Source: Polaromonas sp.
Lineage (GTDB): Bacteria; Pseudomonadota; Gammaproteobacteria; Burkholderiales; Burkholderiaceae_C
Assembly (NCBI GenBank): GCA_028291985.1
Contig: JAQGNE010000023.1
Coordinates: forward strand, 1-54,283
Direction: 5' to 3'
Length of the DNA: 54,283 bases
Made by a program: the position numbers and the translations under genes. The notes below the pieces were generated by a model. The model did not search any database. It worked only from the letters and a program-made list of their open reading frames with translations, and was not told the DNA's origin. Shown piece after piece: positions 52,774 through 54,283 of this stretch. Numbering within the stretch: position 1 is the stretch's first letter; the number at the start of each line of letters is the position of its first letter.

Positions 52774-53178
52774 CTAATAAACTGTTATCAACCATATCAA
52801 CCGATAACTGAATTGGATGCGCTTTGTCGAATTGCCTACGCTAGATTTGGAATTTGGCCGTCGCCCAACAGCCTGCATACGGCGCCCCAGAAGACTGACC
52901 AGTTTTTCAGCTGGCTGTTGGAACTCTTCTGACACCAAAATCGTACGCTCGGCGATTGGCATGGCCTGAACCGGACCACTGTCGACCCAAACGCGTTCAA
53001 TAGGTATCTCGGCTTTCGACAGTCGATCGAGGAGCAAACGTAACGCGGGGGAGTAATCTACGTTCCTAGCCTTCTTGCCTTTGTTGCCACCCCGGCCATG
53101 AAAGATGATGGCGTTACTGGCTAAGGTGAAGTGAGCGTCCATGGGCGAACCATCGTCCGCCTGCACTTGAAAAACCAT
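52774..53178 (-). CDS. Unknown protein upstream of HNH endonuclease
   Basis: This 134-residue soluble protein begins MVFQVQADDGSPMDAHFTLA and contains IIFHGRGGNKGKKARNVDYS and IPIERVWVDSGPVQAMPIAE. It has no signal or membrane segment. It lies in the same direction as the HNH gene and overlaps the alternative HNH start at 52795. A similar N-terminal domain may be part of HNH restriction proteins, so the two could be parts of one broken gene or a two-gene pair. The family is not recognised with confidence. Confidence 0.5.
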   Translation of the reverse strand: MVFQVQADDGSPMDAHFTLASNAIIFHGRGGNKGKKARNVDYSPALRLLLDRLSKAEIPIERVWVDSGPVQAMPIAERTILVSEEFQQPAEKLVSLLGRRMQAVGRRPNSKSSVGNSTKRIQFSYRLIWLITVY

Positions 53179-54100
53179 AGTATGACCGCGCTAACGTTGA
53201 AATATCTTTGTCAAGTAGATACGGATTGCGTAACTAGAGTATTCCATGCAACCCAATAAAGATCTCTGCGATCACCTTCATCTTCGATTTAATCTCACGC
53301 TGCTCTGTTGATGCTTTTTGCCGGCAATAGCTAAGCCCTAGCGATTCTGCCTTGTCCTAGGCTATAGCCAACGGCGATACCCTGACAGCACGGTGTGGCG
53401 ACATTGGATTATGACAAAAGCAAGGTACCGATTTCCTAGATTAATGCTCGAGAGAAAAGCGCCAGCCCTACGAAAGCGATCACGCCAGATATTAGCAGCG
53501 CATTGTTTTCAGGCTCACGCTGCTATTAAGCCCAGCGCAAATAACCTTTACGGCCGGACCGTGGGTCGCGTGGAATGCAACCGTTGGGATGTGAGCTTGC
53601 GCCCGGTGCGCAGCGGCATGATTTGGTGGCATGTCAAGTATGGCAAGGACAGCGCCATTCACAATGCCTAGCACCAGACGCGGATGTCGAGGCTTAGCCT
53701 GTGGGCGACAGATTAACGCTGTCGGAAATGACGACCCAATCCAGCTTTTAGTACTTCACTGACATTCGTGAGTAGCTTTTCTAAGAGAGGCTTGCTATTG
53801 CGCAGAGCGCAGGCGCTGCGGGCGGAGAAGCTGGAAGATCACCTAGGCCCGACGCCCGTTGTGCTTCCATGTACCTACGCGCCGCCTCTAAGTCCTGCGC
53901 GCTACGTTCGGCAGCGCGCCTTTGCTTCTGCCTCTGTCAGGCTGTTTGCCATGAACCGCGATGTGCGTGAGCCTGGGTTCGCGCGATGAGCTCGACGTCT
54001 AAGAACTTGTCGCAGCTTTTAAGTTTCTCTTCTTTGATTCCCACTCAACAACTAGTAACCATGTACTGCTGGCTACACAGTGGCTACACGAGACCTTAAA
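53179..54100. other. Gene-poor region next to tRNA-Phe
   Basis: About 920 bases with no convincing gene. A short minus ORF at 53492-53674 (GIVNGAVLAILDMPPNHAAA) looks hydrophobic but lacks family features. The direct repeat TGGCTACAC occurs at 54070-54078 and 54081-54089, close to the 3' side of the tRNA. It may be an old integration border. Confidence 0.4.
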
Positions 54101-54102
54101 GC

Positions 54103-54137
54103 AAAAAACCCCGCTATCTTTTGAATAGCAGGGTTTC
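54103..54137 (-). terminator. Rho-independent terminator of tRNA-Phe
   Basis: On the minus strand, ACCCTGCTAT and ATAGCGGGGT pair around TCAAAAG and are followed by TTTTTT. It lies 20 or so bases after the tRNA CCA end. Confidence 0.85.
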
Positions 54138-54158
54138 TAATGCCTGTAAGAGCTTAAC

Positions 54159-54234
54159 TGGTGGCCTGGGGCGGAATCGAACCACCGACACAAGGATTTT
54201 CAATCCTCTGCTCTACCGACTGAGCTACCGGGCC
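54159..54234 (-). tRNA. tRNA-Phe (anticodon GAA), CCA encoded
   Basis: A 76-base cloverleaf is readable on the minus strand. Acceptor GGCCCGG pairs with CCAGGCC, with one C-A mismatch. The D arm is GCTC...GAGC, the anticodon stem GGATT/AATCC flanks GAA, and the T arm includes GGTTCGATTCC. CCA is encoded at 54161-54159. A TATATA-like box lies in the 20 bases upstream. tRNA genes of this kind often serve as integration sites. Confidence 0.95.
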
Positions 54235-54283
54235 AAGCCTAAGAGTATATATCAGCCTATTCTGCCGGTCGGCGCTTTCGGTG

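Noticed and set aside
54070..54089. Direct repeat as a proven attachment site
   Set aside because: The repeat is only nine bases and no tRNA 3'-end duplicate was found in the window.

Overview
The window looks like chromosome from a Burkholderiales bacterium, most likely Comamonadaceae (Polaromonas/Variovorax/Rhodoferax-like). The reasons are orphan TctC/Bug receptors, a DUF1840 gene, a 2-aminobenzoyl-CoA pathway operon, high-GC coding DNA and dispersed intergenic repeats of a kind common in that family. The genus is an inference. No rRNA or CRISPR array was seen. There is one tRNA (Phe, 54159-54234, minus strand).

Region 1 (1-12618) is mainly aerobic aromatic catabolism. It holds the tail of a phenylacetate-CoA-ligase-like gene, two Bug receptors, a DUF1840 gene, a 2OG-Fe(II) oxygenase and a compact plus-strand operon. 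The operon encodes a 2-aminobenzoyl-CoA monooxygenase/reductase fusion, MarR, enoyl-CoA hydratase, acyl-CoA dehydrogenase, 2-aminobenzoate-CoA ligase, hotdog thioesterase and RidA, followed by a PheC-like periplasmic protein. Start-stop overlaps join most of these genes. They plausibly activate anthranilate to its CoA ester, dearomatise it, open the ring by beta-oxidation-like steps and remove the enamine nitrogen.

Region 2 (12619-16744) has a dead class A beta-lactamase, a glycine-zipper exported protein, a small basic protein and a PAS-PAS hybrid histidine kinase.

Region 3 (16860-30630) is a decaying island. It has IS66 and IS3 relics, a perfect FNR/ANR box, Met/His-rich exported proteins, DUF5676-like and DUF2933 proteins, a YVTN beta-propeller, an ADP-forming acyl-CoA synthetase/GNAT fusion and a Cu(I) P-type ATPase. 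Several genes carry frameshifts, nonsense codons or deletion scars, while the long ORFs (propeller, synthetase/GNAT, ATPase) look intact. It ends in an AT-richer stretch with a broken lipoprotein gene overlapped by an 8-copy GTTGAAC heptamer array.

Region 4 (30634-47820) is a 17 kb minus-strand catabolic locus. In transcription order it encodes LivK, LivH, a LivM-LivG fusion, LivF, iron alcohol dehydrogenase, a complete 2-oxoacid/acetoin-type dehydrogenase complex (E1 alpha, E1 beta, E2, E3) interleaved with an enoyl-CoA hydratase and an MmgE/PrpD protein, then TetR, acyl-CoA dehydrogenase, acyl-CoA synthetase and SDR. It looks like an uptake-plus-oxidation pathway for an unidentified carbonyl or carboxylic substrate. 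Two inverted repeats precede livK.

Region 5 (47821-54283) is a lower-GC accessory stretch next to tRNA-Phe. It has an IS3-type end that truncates a P-loop ATPase gene, a HARE-HTH/PD-(D/E)XK nuclease candidate and an HNH endonuclease with an upstream companion ORF, and is probably a defence-gene hotspot.
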